Below, one piece after another: positions 31,256 through 39,953 of a DNA stretch of 52,121 bases. Source of the stretch: Streptomyces cellulosae. GTDB taxonomy: Bacteria; Actinomycetota; Actinomycetes; Streptomycetales; Streptomycetaceae. Where the stretch lies: the NCBI GenBank assembly GCA_014655195.1, contig BNBH01000041.1:1-52121 (forward strand), read 5' to 3'. Below the pieces are notes generated by a model. That model was not told the DNA's origin and made no database searches. It saw only the letters and a list, made by a program, of their open reading frames with translations. The translations under genes and the position numbers were made by a program. The stretch's first letter is position 1. Each line of letters starts with the position of its first letter.

Positions 31256-31639
31256 TCAGCGGCAGTTCACCCAGGTGTTGGACTTGATGTAGCGGGAGAC
31301 GCTCCCGGTCTCCTTGTAGCCGCGCGGGACGATCCCGCTGGAGCCGCCGTGGTTCTTCGCCGAGTACCACTTGAAGTCGCAGGACTTGCCGTGGTTGTAC
31401 CAGGACTTGAAGTTCTGGAAGACCACGAACTGGGTCAGGTCCTTGTTCGTGCCGGCGACCTTCTGCATGCGGCCGGTGTAGTTCTGACCGGACCAGACGC
31501 AGAACCAGCCCGACGGACAGTCGCTCGCGGCCGACGGCGCGGCCGGGGCGGCGCCGGCGCTCCCGGCGCCGCCGGCCAGCAGGCCTCCGGTCATCGCGAC
31601 CCCCGTGGCCAGGACGGCGAGCTTGCGGGTGATGGTCAT
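31256..31639 (-). CDS. Secreted peptidase inhibitor family I36 protein
   Basis: 127 aa. An N-terminal signal peptide (TRKLAVLATGVAMTGGLLAG, cleavage likely after AGA near residue 31) precedes a small crystallin-like domain: CPSGWFCVWSGQNYTG, two repeats of aromatic/Gly strands and four cysteines (CPSGWFC, KSCDF, VNCR) likely forming disulfides. This is the SMI/I36 metalloprotease-inhibitor pattern. It is divergent from a membrane-anchored XRE protein with a peptidoglycan-binding domain, a possible regulator. Confidence 0.85.
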   Translation of the reverse strand: MTITRKLAVLATGVAMTGGLLAGGAGSAGAAPAAPSAASDCPSGWFCVWSGQNYTGRMQKVAGTNKDLTQFVVFQNFKSWYNHGKSCDFKWYSAKNHGGSSGIVPRGYKETGSVSRYIKSNTWVNCR

Positions 31640-31924
31640 GTCGTTCCCCCTTCGAAACGCGATGGGCGCCGACCCGGTGGGCCGGCTCGTCACCGAGACT
31701 GGCGGACGCCCGCCGACGGCCGCCACGGTTGCCGGCGAAGTGACGTCACCGCGGGACATCCCAGCCTCTGACCTGCGGTTTCCCACATCCGTGGGACGGT
31801 CCGGCGGGACGGCGGGACGCCTTGGCCGGATCGGTGCGGGGCCGCACCCGAAGTCCCGTGCGCGCGGCCGCCATTGTTGCAGAATGCGAACGGGGAGAAC
31901 CCGCACACGCGATCGGGGGAAATG
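31640..31924. promoter_or_regulatory. Divergent regulatory region of I36 and the HTH operon
   Basis: 285 bp with no coding frame. CGGGGGAA (31914-31921) just before ATG 31925 is the ribosome site on the right; GAAGGGGGAACGAC (31640-31653, minus strand) serves the inhibitor gene. No obvious palindrome stands out. Confidence 0.4.
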
Positions 31925-32695
31925 ATGTCGCGTTGGAAAGCACTGCCCTCGGAGCTCGATCCGAGGGCACGGCATCTGGTGGTGAGCCTGCGCCGCCTGA
32001 AGGACCACAGCGGGCTGAGCATGCGGCAGCTGGCCGCGAAGACGGGGTACAGCACGTCGTCCTGGGAGCGGTACCTGGGCGGCAGGTCGCTGCCGCCGAA
32101 GGAGGCCGTCGAGGCGGTCGCGGCGGTCGCCGGGGAGGACCCGACGCGTCTGCTGGCCCTGTGGGAGGTCGCGTCGGCGGCCTGCGCGGGACAGCCCGCG
32201 GACACGGACGACGCCGACAGCACCCCGCCCCCGGTGACCCCGGAAGCGCCGGCCCGCCACAGGCCCGCGCGGGCCGTGATCGTCACCGGCGTCGTCGCGC
32301 TCGTCCTGGTCGCCGCGTCGGCCGCACTGCTCGTGGCGCGGTTCGCCGGGGACGACGAGGGCCGGGCGCGGCCCCCGGCGGTGTCGTCGGCCGCACCGGC
32401 CGGCGCCGCGGCGCCGCCCACGGTCCCGTCGTACAGCTGCCGGGTCGAGCGGGTCGGCGGGCAGTGGTTCGCGGGGCTGAGCCGGACGCAGGACGCGATC
32501 CTGGCGACCGGGCAGGCGGGGGCGCAGGTCGCGGAGGCGCAGTGTCTGCTGCGGCGGGCCGGGTTCCCGCCGGGGGACATCGACGGCATCTACGGGCCGA
32601 GGACCGAGCGGGCCGTCCTGCGGTTCCAGCGGGAGGCCGGTCTGGTGGAGGACGGCATCGTCGGCCCGCACACCTGGGGAGCCCTGCGCGGATGA
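31925..32695 (+). CDS. Membrane-anchored XRE regulator with peptidoglycan-binding domain
   Basis: 256 aa. Cytoplasmic helix-turn-helix at about residues 15-70 (LKDHSGLSMRQLAAKTGYS, then SSWERYLGGRSLPP). One membrane helix is near 120 (AVIVTGVVALVLVAASAALL), then a Pro/Ala linker. A PG_binding_1 domain at about 180-255 (AQCLLRRAGFPPGDIDGIYG, ERAVLRFQREAGLVEDGIVG) would be outside. The layout suggests sensing the cell wall and altering transcription directly. ATG 31925 is chosen over 31922 by spacing to GGGGGAA. Coupled by ATGA overlap to the next gene, a paralogue. Confidence 0.82.
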   Translation: MSRWKALPSELDPRARHLVVSLRRLKDHSGLSMRQLAAKTGYSTSSWERYLGGRSLPPKEAVEAVAAVAGEDPTRLLALWEVASAACAGQPADTDDADSTPPPVTPEAPARHRPARAVIVTGVVALVLVAASAALLVARFAGDDEGRARPPAVSSAAPAGAAAPPTVPSYSCRVERVGGQWFAGLSRTQDAILATGQAGAQVAEAQCLLRRAGFPPGDIDGIYGPRTERAVLRFQREAGLVEDGIVGPHTWGALRG

Positions 32696-33528
32696 CGCCC
32701 CCACCGGAACGGGCCGAACTGGCCGCCGCCCTGCGGGAGGTGCGGCAGCGCACGGGGCTGAGCCTGACGGGTCTGGAGGAGCGCACCCCGTTCAGCAAGT
32801 CCTCCTGGGGGCGTTATCTCAAGGGCGACACCCTGCCGCCCCGGGACGCCGTGCGGGCGCTGTGCCAACTGGCGGGCGAACCGGACGCGCGCTGTCTCGC
32901 GCTGTGGGAGATCGCGGAGGCGGCGGGCAGCGGGCGCGCCGCCCACGCCCCGGCGGACGCGCCGTCCCGCGCGGAACCCGAGCGGGAGGCGTCCGCTCCG
33001 CCGCCACCCGAAGGGACGAACCGGAATCGGACGTTGCGCGTCGCGGTGTCGGTCGCGGCCGTGCTGGCGGTGCTGGCCTCGGTCGTCGCCGCGATCGTGC
33101 TGCTGACGGACGACGGGACGCGGGAGGAGTCGGTCCGGGCGACCGCCTCCCCGGGGGCGACAGTCGTCCCGCCGCCCCGCTGCCGGGGCGCGTCCTGCGC
33201 GGGCAAGGACCCTTTCAACATGCTGTGCGGGGTCCGCCCGGACACCCTCACCACCTACCGCACGGCGGCCGGCGCCCGCCTGGAGCTGCGGCACAGCTCC
33301 CGGTGCGGGACGAGCTGGGCGCGGATGTGGGCCACCGAGATCGGCGACCGCATCGAGCTGGTCGCCCCCGGCCCGCCCCGTTCCGCCGAGGTGACGGACG
33401 CCCTGGACGCGCGGGCGTACGTCTACACGCCGATGGCGGAGACGGCCCCCGGCACGGTCGTCCGGGCCTGCTTCCACCCTGCGCATGGCGAGAGGAGGCG
33501 GGAGTGCTTCGAGGCCACGGTGCGCTGA
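32692..33528 (+). CDS. Membrane-anchored XRE regulator with DUF2690 domain
   Basis: 278 aa. The N-terminal HTH (REVRQRTGLSLTGLEERTPF, SSWGRYLKGDTLPP, ending LALWEIAEAA) is clearly paralogous to the preceding protein. A membrane helix (VAVSVAAVLAVLASVVAAIV) at about 117-140 separates it from an extracytoplasmic DUF2690 domain with paired cysteines (CRGASCAGKDP, MLCGV, RCGTSWARM, ACFHP). Its start overlaps the previous stop, so the two proteins are made together and may form a complex. Convergent with the aminotransferase gene after 22 bp. Confidence 0.82.
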   Translation: MTPPPERAELAAALREVRQRTGLSLTGLEERTPFSKSSWGRYLKGDTLPPRDAVRALCQLAGEPDARCLALWEIAEAAGSGRAAHAPADAPSRAEPEREASAPPPPEGTNRNRTLRVAVSVAAVLAVLASVVAAIVLLTDDGTREESVRATASPGATVVPPPRCRGASCAGKDPFNMLCGVRPDTLTTYRTAAGARLELRHSSRCGTSWARMWATEIGDRIELVAPGPPRSAEVTDALDARAYVYTPMAETAPGTVVRACFHPAHGERRRECFEATVR

Positions 33529-33550
33529 CCGGCTCACCGGGCTTGAGACG

Positions 33551-34777
33551 TCAGTCCCGCAGCGCCGCCCCCAGCCTCCGCAACCCCTCCGCGATCTCCT
33601 CCGGCGTCTGCGTGACGAAGCACAGGCGGAGGGTGGAGCGGTCGGGTTCGCCCGCGTGGAAGGGGGCGCCGGGGACGTACGCCACGTCGTGCCGGACCAC
33701 CTCGGGCAGCAGGGCCGTGGTGTCGTACGAGGACGGCAGGCGCACCCAGAGGAACATGCCGCCCTCGGGACGCGTCCAGACCGAGCCGGCGGGGAGCGCG
33801 TCGGGGAGGCCGGCCAGCATGGCGTCCCGGCGCTCGCCGTAGACGCCGGCCACGCGGCGGACGTGGGCGTCCAGGTCGCGGTCGGCGAGATAGCGGGCGG
33901 CGGCGAGCTGGTTGACGGTCGGGGTGTGCAGGTCGGCGGCCTGCTTGGCGACGGCGCAGGCGCGGCGGATCCCCTCCGGCGCGCGCAGCCAGCCCAGCCG
34001 CAGCCCGGGCGCCATGATCTTGGAGAGGCTGCCCAGCAGCACCGTGCGGTCCTCGGCGCCCGGGTGGGCGGCGATCCACGGCACCCGTTCGCCCTCGTAC
34101 CGCAGTTCGCCGTACGGGTCGTCCTCGACGATCCACAGTCCGCGCCGCGCGGCGACCTCGGCGACGGCGGCCCGGCGGGCGGCGGGGAGGGTGCGGCCGG
34201 TGGGGTTCTGGAACGTGGGCACGGTGTAGAGCAGCTTGGGCCGCTCGCGGACCACCAGCTCCTCCAATGCCGCCGGGTCCAGGCCGTGTTCGTCGCCGGG
34301 CACCGCGACGATCCGCGCCCCGGCGAGCCCGAAGGACTGAAGCGCCGCGAGATAACAGGGGTCTTCGACCAGCACCGTGTCGCCCGGTTCGAGCAGCGCC
34401 GTGGCGAGGAGGGACAGCGCCTGCTGGGAACCGGTGGTGACGAGCAGGTCGTCGGGCGAGGTCACCAGCCCCCGCGCGCAGGCGCGTTCGGCGAGCGCGG
34501 CCCGCAGCGCCGGTTCACCCTCGGTCGTGGAGTACTGCAGCGCCCGCGCGGGCATCTCGGCGAACACCGCGCGGTACGCCTCCGCGATCCCGTCCGCGTC
34601 GAACAGTTCCGGCGCCGGGAGACCGCCCGCGAAGTTGATCACCTCGGGGCGGGCGGTGACGGCCAGGATGTCCCGGACGGGCGAGCCGCCGACCGCCGAG
34701 GCCCGCGCGGCGAGGGGCGGGGCGGGAGCGGGGGAGTTGGCCGGGGCGGGGGCGGCGGGCGGCTCGGTGACGGTCAT
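33551..34777 (-). CDS. PLP-dependent aminotransferase, class I/II
   Basis: 408 aa fold-type I aminotransferase. QYSTTEGEPALRAALAER, NPTG (191-194), the D219/D220-PYGELRYE block and the Schiff-base K253 in GSLSKIMAPGLRLGW are all present. The pattern matches stand-alone 2-aminoadipate/aromatic aminotransferases (LysN/AAT-like) rather than MocR, since no N-terminal wHTH is present. An Ala/Pro-rich 25-residue leader precedes the domain. Likely cytosolic amino acid transamination. Confidence 0.88.
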   Translation of the reverse strand: MTVTEPPAAPAPANSPAPAPPLAARASAVGGSPVRDILAVTARPEVINFAGGLPAPELFDADGIAEAYRAVFAEMPARALQYSTTEGEPALRAALAERACARGLVTSPDDLLVTTGSQQALSLLATALLEPGDTVLVEDPCYLAALQSFGLAGARIVAVPGDEHGLDPAALEELVVRERPKLLYTVPTFQNPTGRTLPAARRAAVAEVAARRGLWIVEDDPYGELRYEGERVPWIAAHPGAEDRTVLLGSLSKIMAPGLRLGWLRAPEGIRRACAVAKQAADLHTPTVNQLAAARYLADRDLDAHVRRVAGVYGERRDAMLAGLPDALPAGSVWTRPEGGMFLWVRLPSSYDTTALLPEVVRHDVAYVPGAPFHAGEPDRSTLRLCFVTQTPEEIAEGLRRLGAALRD

Positions 34778-34886
34778 GCGGGGCTCCGGGGGCTGACTGG
34801 GTGACGGGGCGTCCCCGCAGCCTAGAAAAGCCTGTGCCTTCTACACGCGCCTTTCCGCGATCCGGACGCCCGCCCCGAAAACCGCC

Positions 34887-36233
34887 CTACTCCAGCTTCG
34901 TCGTCCCCTCCGGCACCCACCCGTCGCCGCCGATCGGGAACTCGTACGCAGGACGCCCCTTGTTGCCGCTGGTGCGGAAGGGCCGGCCCTGGTCGTCGAC
35001 GGTGAGCGTGCCGCTGCGGTCGCCGCTGGACCACTTCAGCTCCAGGTACCAGTCGACGTCGTACGAGCTGACGGAGGCGGTGATGTAGTACACCTCCGGG
35101 TCGGACTCGCTGACCTTGAACGGGAAGTCGTCGTTGCCCGGTTCGGGGACGAGGGACGGCCGCGCCGAGTCCAGGGAGACGGCGAACGCCCGCGTCTGGA
35201 CTCCGCCTCCGCAGCCCACGCCGGGGTAGGCCATGGCGTAGTCGTTCCAGGCGAGCGGCGCCCGCTTGCCCGCGACCCGCACGGTCAGGCCGTCGACGAC
35301 GACCGTCTCGGGGCCGGTGCCCTGCACGGTGAGCCGCAGGTACTGCTGCCCCGAGGACACCGCGCCGTGCGCCGCCACCCAGGCCGGAGCGCCCTCCTCC
35401 AGCGGCGGCGGCTTCATCTCGCTCGCGGGCTTGTCGACGAGGTACCGCTGCGAGCAGGGGCTCTCCCACGCGTACGGTTCCGCCCGCACCGTGACCGGCA
35501 CACCGCTCTTCCGCTTCTCGCCCTCCGGGGCGTCGGCGGGCGCGGAGCCGGCGGGCGTCCTGGTGGGGCTCTTCTCCTTGGCGGAGGTGGACGGGGAGGC
35601 GCTGGAGGACGTCGGCGAGGCGGACGTGGTGGTGCTCTCCTCCGCGGTCACCCCGGCCGCGCCGACCGGGCGGTGCCGTCCGGCGTCGGCGTCACCGTCC
35701 GAGCCGCCTCCGCCCGGCAGCCCGACGGCGAAGGTGACCCCGGCGGCCACGGCGGCGACCGCGATGCCCGCGAGGACGGCGGTACGGGTACGGCGGCGGG
35801 AGGGGGCGGGGTCCGTGGTCCCGGCCTCGGGGGCCTCCTGCACAGGGCTGGTAATCGTTGGGCCAACCGGGGCTGCGGAGGGTTCCTCCGCCGGGGGCGC
35901 GTCAGCGGCGGCCGTCTCCCCGGGCCCGGTATCCGCACCCTCTTCCACCGAAGGCGTCCCGGCGACAGCCGCCGGCTTCCGCCCCCGCACCGCGTCCGCC
36001 AGCACCCACCGGCGGTGCAGCTCGACGAGTTCCTCGGGCCGCGCCTTGCACAGCCGGGCCAGCCGCTCCACCGGGGCGTAGTCGGCCGGCACCGCGTCCC
36101 CGTTGCAGTACCGGTGCAGGGTCGACGTACTCATGTGCAGCCGCTTGGCGAGCACCCCGTAGCTGAGCCCCGACCGGTCCTTCAACTCCCGCAGCAGCGC
36201 GGCGAAATCCGCCGCCGCCGTCTGTTCCGACAC
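34887..36233 (-). CDS. Membrane-anchored XRE-type protein with large external domain
   Basis: 448 aa. N-terminal HTH (about residues 8-65: ELKDRSGLSYGVLAKRLHMS, TSTLHRYCNGDAVP). A Pro/Glu/Ala-rich linker follows, then a single membrane helix (RTAVLAGIAVAAVAAGVTFA) near 160-180, a Ser/Thr/Pro-rich stalk, and an external beta-rich domain of about 210 residues with two or three cysteines (ESPCSQRYLVDKP, GVGCGGG). Same plan as the two proteins at 31925-33528 but a different external module. GTG at 36233 has GGAGGAAC just upstream. Divergent from a DUF4232 lipoprotein gene. Confidence 0.82.
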   Translation of the reverse strand: MSEQTAAADFAALLRELKDRSGLSYGVLAKRLHMSTSTLHRYCNGDAVPADYAPVERLARLCKARPEELVELHRRWVLADAVRGRKPAAVAGTPSVEEGADTGPGETAAADAPPAEEPSAAPVGPTITSPVQEAPEAGTTDPAPSRRRTRTAVLAGIAVAAVAAGVTFAVGLPGGGGSDGDADAGRHRPVGAAGVTAEESTTTSASPTSSSASPSTSAKEKSPTRTPAGSAPADAPEGEKRKSGVPVTVRAEPYAWESPCSQRYLVDKPASEMKPPPLEEGAPAWVAAHGAVSSGQQYLRLTVQGTGPETVVVDGLTVRVAGKRAPLAWNDYAMAYPGVGCGGGVQTRAFAVSLDSARPSLVPEPGNDDFPFKVSESDPEVYYITASVSSYDVDWYLELKWSSGDRSGTLTVDDQGRPFRTSGNKGRPAYEFPIGGDGWVPEGTTKLE

Positions 36234-36446
36234 CGTTCCTCCACTCCCCCGTGTCCCGTTCCACCGTTCCAGGGGACGGCCGTTCCCCCAGGTCAGCGCG
36301 GTGTGAGCGTTCCAGCGTCCCGGAAGTCCCGTCGACGGTGGCGGCCGGGACGGATCACGCCGCACGCTCTGGTCATCCAAGCACGCCGCTCCCGCCGACC
36401 GGTCGAGCGGCTGCGCCAAGTCCCGTCCGATGACAAGGAATTCGCC

Positions 36447-37178
36447 ATGCGCACCTCTCGCCTCCAGCTCCTCGCCGCCGCCGGTGTCGCCGTCGCCTCC
36501 CTCGCGCTGACCGCCTGCCAGGACGGCACCGGCACCCGCGACGAGGGCGGGTCCGCCTCGCAGCCGGTCGCGTCGGCGCCCTCCGGCAGCTCCTCGCAGG
36601 CGCCCAAGGAGGGGGCCGCCTCGGGCGACAAGGGGAACGGCTCCACCGCGAACGGGTCCGGCGGGGACGCGGCCGGCTCCGGCGACAGCGGCAAGGGCTC
36701 CTCGGCCGGCAAGGGCTCCGGTTCGGGCGGCTCCGACGACGGCCCCGCGGCGTTCAACCCCTGCAACGGCTCGAACACCTCCGTCAGCGCCGCGCCGGTC
36801 TCCCGCCCCGTGAACCACATGGTGATCACGGTGAAGAACACCGGTTCGAAGAACTGCGACCTGACCTACTACCCGGTGCTGCGGTTCGACGAGATGCAGT
36901 GGGTGCCGCAGCCGGTCGAGGCGTCCAAGCCGCAGGCCGTGGTCACGCTGGCCCCGGGTGAGTCGGCGTACGCGGGTGTCCTGCTGTCGGCCGCCGACGG
37001 CAGCGGCACGGGCGGCGCCACCGGCAAGAAGCTCACCGTCGGCTTCCAGGGCCGCACCCCGAACAGCGACGGCGGCCCCGCCGCGATCCCGCCCCTGCCG
37101 GCCGACGGCGTGTACTACGACAGCAGCCTGACGGTGACGTACTGGCAGTACTCGATGGACGAGGCGCTCACGTACTGA
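36447..37178 (+). CDS. DUF4232 lipoprotein
   Basis: 243 aa. Lipobox LTAC (Cys about 24), a 75-residue Gly/Ser/Lys low-complexity stalk, then a DUF4232 beta-sandwich domain: the VNHMVITVKNTGSKNCDLTY block with its conserved Cys, and LAPGESAYAGVLLSA. ATG chosen with AAGGAA 6 nt upstream. DUF4232 proteins are abundant streptomycete cell-surface lipoproteins of unknown role. Divergent from the membrane-anchored XRE protein, so the two may be functionally linked. Confidence 0.87.
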   Translation: MRTSRLQLLAAAGVAVASLALTACQDGTGTRDEGGSASQPVASAPSGSSSQAPKEGAASGDKGNGSTANGSGGDAAGSGDSGKGSSAGKGSGSGGSDDGPAAFNPCNGSNTSVSAAPVSRPVNHMVITVKNTGSKNCDLTYYPVLRFDEMQWVPQPVEASKPQAVVTLAPGESAYAGVLLSAADGSGTGGATGKKLTVGFQGRTPNSDGGPAAIPPLPADGVYYDSSLTVTYWQYSMDEALTY

Positions 37179-37197
37179 GCCGCGGGCACGTCCACGA

Positions 37198-37235
37198 CGG
37201 GCGGGTTCACCTGCGACAGCGGGTGCACCCGCCCG
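37198..37235. terminator. Hairpin between convergent DUF4232 and hemB genes
   Basis: CGGGCGGGT (37198-37206) and ACCCGCCCG (37227-37235) with an inner CAC/GTG extension; suitable for both strands. Confidence 0.7.
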
Positions 37236-37275
37236 CGGGCGTGCGAGACGGCTCCGGGCCCGGAGGAAGCGCGGG

Positions 37276-38268
37276 TCAGCGCAGGGTGAGGGCGACCTCG
37301 GTGGCCCAGTAGGTGAGGATGTTGCGCGCCCCCGCGCGGCGGATGCCGGTGAGGGACTCGAGGATCGCCTTGTCGCGGTCGATCCAGCCCTTCTCGGCGG
37401 CGGCCTCGATCATCGCGTACTCGCCGGAGATCTGGTACGCCACGACGGGCACGTCCACCGCGTCCGCGACCTTGGCGAGGACGTCCAGGTAGGGGCCGGC
37501 CGGCTTGACCATGACCATGTCGGCGCCCTCCTCCAGGTCGAGCTCCAGCTCGCGCATCGACTCGCGGAGGTTGGCCGGGTCCTGCTGGTAGGTGCGGCGG
37601 TCGCCCTGGAGCGAGGAGCCGACGGCCTCCCGGAAGGGGCCGTAGAAGGCGGAGGCGTACTTCGCGGTGTACGCGAGGATCGCGACGTCGTCCCGGCCGA
37701 TCTGGTCGAGGGCGTCGCGGATGACGCCGATCTGCCCGTCCATCATGCCGCTCGGACCGACCACATGGGCGCCCGCGTCGGCCTGGACCTGCACCATCTC
37801 GGCGTACCGCTCGAGGGTGGCGTCGTTGTCGACGCGGCCCTGGTCGTCGAGGACGCCGCAGTGGCCGTGGTCGGTGAACTCGTCGAGGCACAGGTCGGAC
37901 ATGACGAGCAGGTCGTCGCCGACCTCCGCGCGGACGTCCCGCAGGGCGACCTGGAGGATGCCGTCCGGATCGGTGCCGACGGTGCCCACGCCGTCCTTCT
38001 TGGACTCCTCCGGCACGCCGAACAGCATGATCCCGGAGATCCCGGCGGCGACGGCCTCGGCGGCGGCCTTCTTCAGGCTGTCGCGGGTGTGCTGCACGAC
38101 ACCCGGCATCGACGAGATCGGCACCGGCTCGGAGACGCCCTCGCGCACGAAGGCCGGGAGGATGAGGTCGGCGGGGTGCAGGCGGGTCTCGGCGACCATG
38201 CGCCGCATCACCGGGGAGGTGCGCAGACGCCGCGGGCGCGTGCCGGGGAAGGATCCGTACGTCGTCAT
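37276..38268 (-). CDS. hemB: Delta-aminolevulinic acid dehydratase (porphobilinogen synthase)
   Basis: 330 aa. It condenses two 5-aminolevulinate molecules to porphobilinogen in tetrapyrrole synthesis. The active-site lysines are K203 (AYTAKYAS) and Schiff-base K255 (MVMVKPAGPY). The metal loop SDLCLDEFTDHGHCG keeps two of the three cysteines of zinc-type enzymes (C127, C137), the middle one being Asp, a pattern seen in actinobacterial enzymes. ATG 38268 has AGGTGG almost abutting it. Other hem genes are not in the window. Confidence 0.95.
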   Translation of the reverse strand: MTTYGSFPGTRPRRLRTSPVMRRMVAETRLHPADLILPAFVREGVSEPVPISSMPGVVQHTRDSLKKAAAEAVAAGISGIMLFGVPEESKKDGVGTVGTDPDGILQVALRDVRAEVGDDLLVMSDLCLDEFTDHGHCGVLDDQGRVDNDATLERYAEMVQVQADAGAHVVGPSGMMDGQIGVIRDALDQIGRDDVAILAYTAKYASAFYGPFREAVGSSLQGDRRTYQQDPANLRESMRELELDLEEGADMVMVKPAGPYLDVLAKVADAVDVPVVAYQISGEYAMIEAAAEKGWIDRDKAILESLTGIRRAGARNILTYWATEVALTLR

Positions 38269-38280
38269 ACCACCTACGCT

Positions 38281-38333
38281 ACGCCCGCCCCGCCCGTGCC
38301 TTTGCCGACGCGGAGTCGGCGCAAAGCGGGCGT
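38281..38333. promoter_or_regulatory. Extended hairpin upstream of hemB
   Basis: Outer arms ACGCCCGC (38281-38288) / GCGGGCGT (38326-38333) enclose an inner stem GCCGAC (38304-38309) / GTCGGC (38315-38320). It begins 13 bp before the hemB start codon and could be a control element of hemB or of the divergent oxidase. Confidence 0.35.
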
Positions 38334-38509
38334 ACGACCGGCGCACGACCCGTACGACACGGACCCCCGGCCGCCCCGCCGTGCGGCTCCCCCGCACCGG
38401 GACCATCCTGGAGGAAGGGCCCGGACGGCAGGCGCCGGGGCCGCCGGTGGACCCGGCCCGCCGCCGTCCCATCCGTACAACCTCGGTACCGGCCCCCGCG
38501 GAGATCGCC

Positions 38510-39886
38510 ATGGCCACCCTGCACCAGACTCCCGACCTGTTCGCCCTGTCGGACATCCGCGGCCCGGTGCTGCGCCCCGGCGACGACGGTTACGCGGAGG
38601 AGGTCACCGGCTTCAACCTGGCCGCCCCGCACACCCCCGACGTGGTGGTCGGTGCGGCCGGCGCCGACGACGTGGTGGCCGCCCTGCGCTGGGCGTCCGC
38701 CACCGGGACCCCCGTCGCCGTGCAGGCGACCGGCCACGGCGCCAACTACCCCGTCGACAGTGGCCTGTTGATCAGCACCAGGCGCATGACCGGCGTCCAG
38801 GTCGACCCCGCCCGGCGTACCGCGACCGTCGAGGCCGGCGCACGCTGGGGTGACGTGCTGGCGGAGGCCGCCCCGCACGGTCTCGCGGCCCTGTGCGGCA
38901 CCTCCACCGACGTGGGTGCCGTCGGCTACACGGTGGGCGGCGGCCTCCCCGTCCTGGGCCGCGCGTACGGGTACGGCTCCGACCTGGTCCGCTCCTTCCA
39001 CGTCGCCACCCCCGACGGCACGCTCCACGAGACGGACGCCGGGCACGAGCCCGAGCTGTTCCGGGCGCTGCGCGGCGGCAAGCACGCCGTCGGCGTGGTG
39101 ACGTCCATGGAGACGGAACTGCTGCCGCTGCGGACCCTGCTGGGCGGCGCCGTCTGGTTCCCCGGCGAGCACGCGGCGGCCGTGCTGACGGCCTGGACCG
39201 GGTGGATCCGCACGGTGCCGGAGGAGATGTGCTCGTCGTTCGCGCTGCTGCGGCTGCCGCCGGTCCCGCAGGTCCCGGAGCCGTTGCGGGGCCGCTTCTG
39301 GGCGCGGATCGCCATCGCCTGGCCCGGTGACCCGGCCGAGGGCGAGGAGCTGCTGGCGCCGGTGCGGGAGGCCGCCCCGGTGGCCGTCGACACGGTGGAG
39401 GTCATGCCGTGCACGGAGGTGGACCGCGTCCACACGGAGCCGCAGGACCCGTTCCCCGTACGGGAGTCGAGCCTGCTGCTACACGAGCTGACGCCGGTGG
39501 CGATCCGGACGTTCCTCGACCAGGTCGGCCCCGACGTGCCCCAATGCCCACTGCTGCTGGTGGAGCTCCGGCACATGGGCGGCGCCCTGTCCCGTCCCGC
39601 GGCCGTCCCCGACATGGTGTGCGCGCGGGACGCCGAACACCTCCTGGAGTCGGTCGCGATCGTCGCGTCCCCGTCCGACGCGGAGGCCGTCGAGCACGCC
39701 ACGGCCGCCCTCCGCACCGCGATGACCCCGTACGGCACCGGCCGCACCCTCGTGAACATCCACGGCGCCCCCGGCGACACCGCCGACCGGGCCCGCGCCT
39801 GGACCCCGGAGATCCACGCCGACCTGCTGCACCTCAAGCAGACCCACGACCCCGCGGACCTGCTGCGCTTCGGCCACACCCCCTGA
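38510..39886 (+). CDS. FAD-binding oxidoreductase (BBE/VAO family)
   Basis: 458 aa. The FAD-binding PCMH domain spans about 35-210: QATGHGANYP carries the His expected to bind flavin covalently, and CGTSTDVGAVGYTVGGG is the second flavin loop. In bicovalent berberine-bridge-type enzymes the loop has a Cys where this protein has Ser, so single covalent attachment is inferred. The C-terminal end (LKQTHDPADLLRFGHTP) matches the family end. Probably oxidises an alcohol, sugar or secondary metabolite. Divergent from hemB. Confidence 0.88.
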   Translation: MATLHQTPDLFALSDIRGPVLRPGDDGYAEEVTGFNLAAPHTPDVVVGAAGADDVVAALRWASATGTPVAVQATGHGANYPVDSGLLISTRRMTGVQVDPARRTATVEAGARWGDVLAEAAPHGLAALCGTSTDVGAVGYTVGGGLPVLGRAYGYGSDLVRSFHVATPDGTLHETDAGHEPELFRALRGGKHAVGVVTSMETELLPLRTLLGGAVWFPGEHAAAVLTAWTGWIRTVPEEMCSSFALLRLPPVPQVPEPLRGRFWARIAIAWPGDPAEGEELLAPVREAAPVAVDTVEVMPCTEVDRVHTEPQDPFPVRESSLLLHELTPVAIRTFLDQVGPDVPQCPLLLVELRHMGGALSRPAAVPDMVCARDAEHLLESVAIVASPSDAEAVEHATAALRTAMTPYGTGRTLVNIHGAPGDTADRARAWTPEIHADLLHLKQTHDPADLLRFGHTP

Positions 39887-39953
39887 GCCGGCCATCCCCT
39901 CGTCGGATACGGTGCTCGTCTTCCGCGACAGCGCGACAGAGAGGGCGACGACC

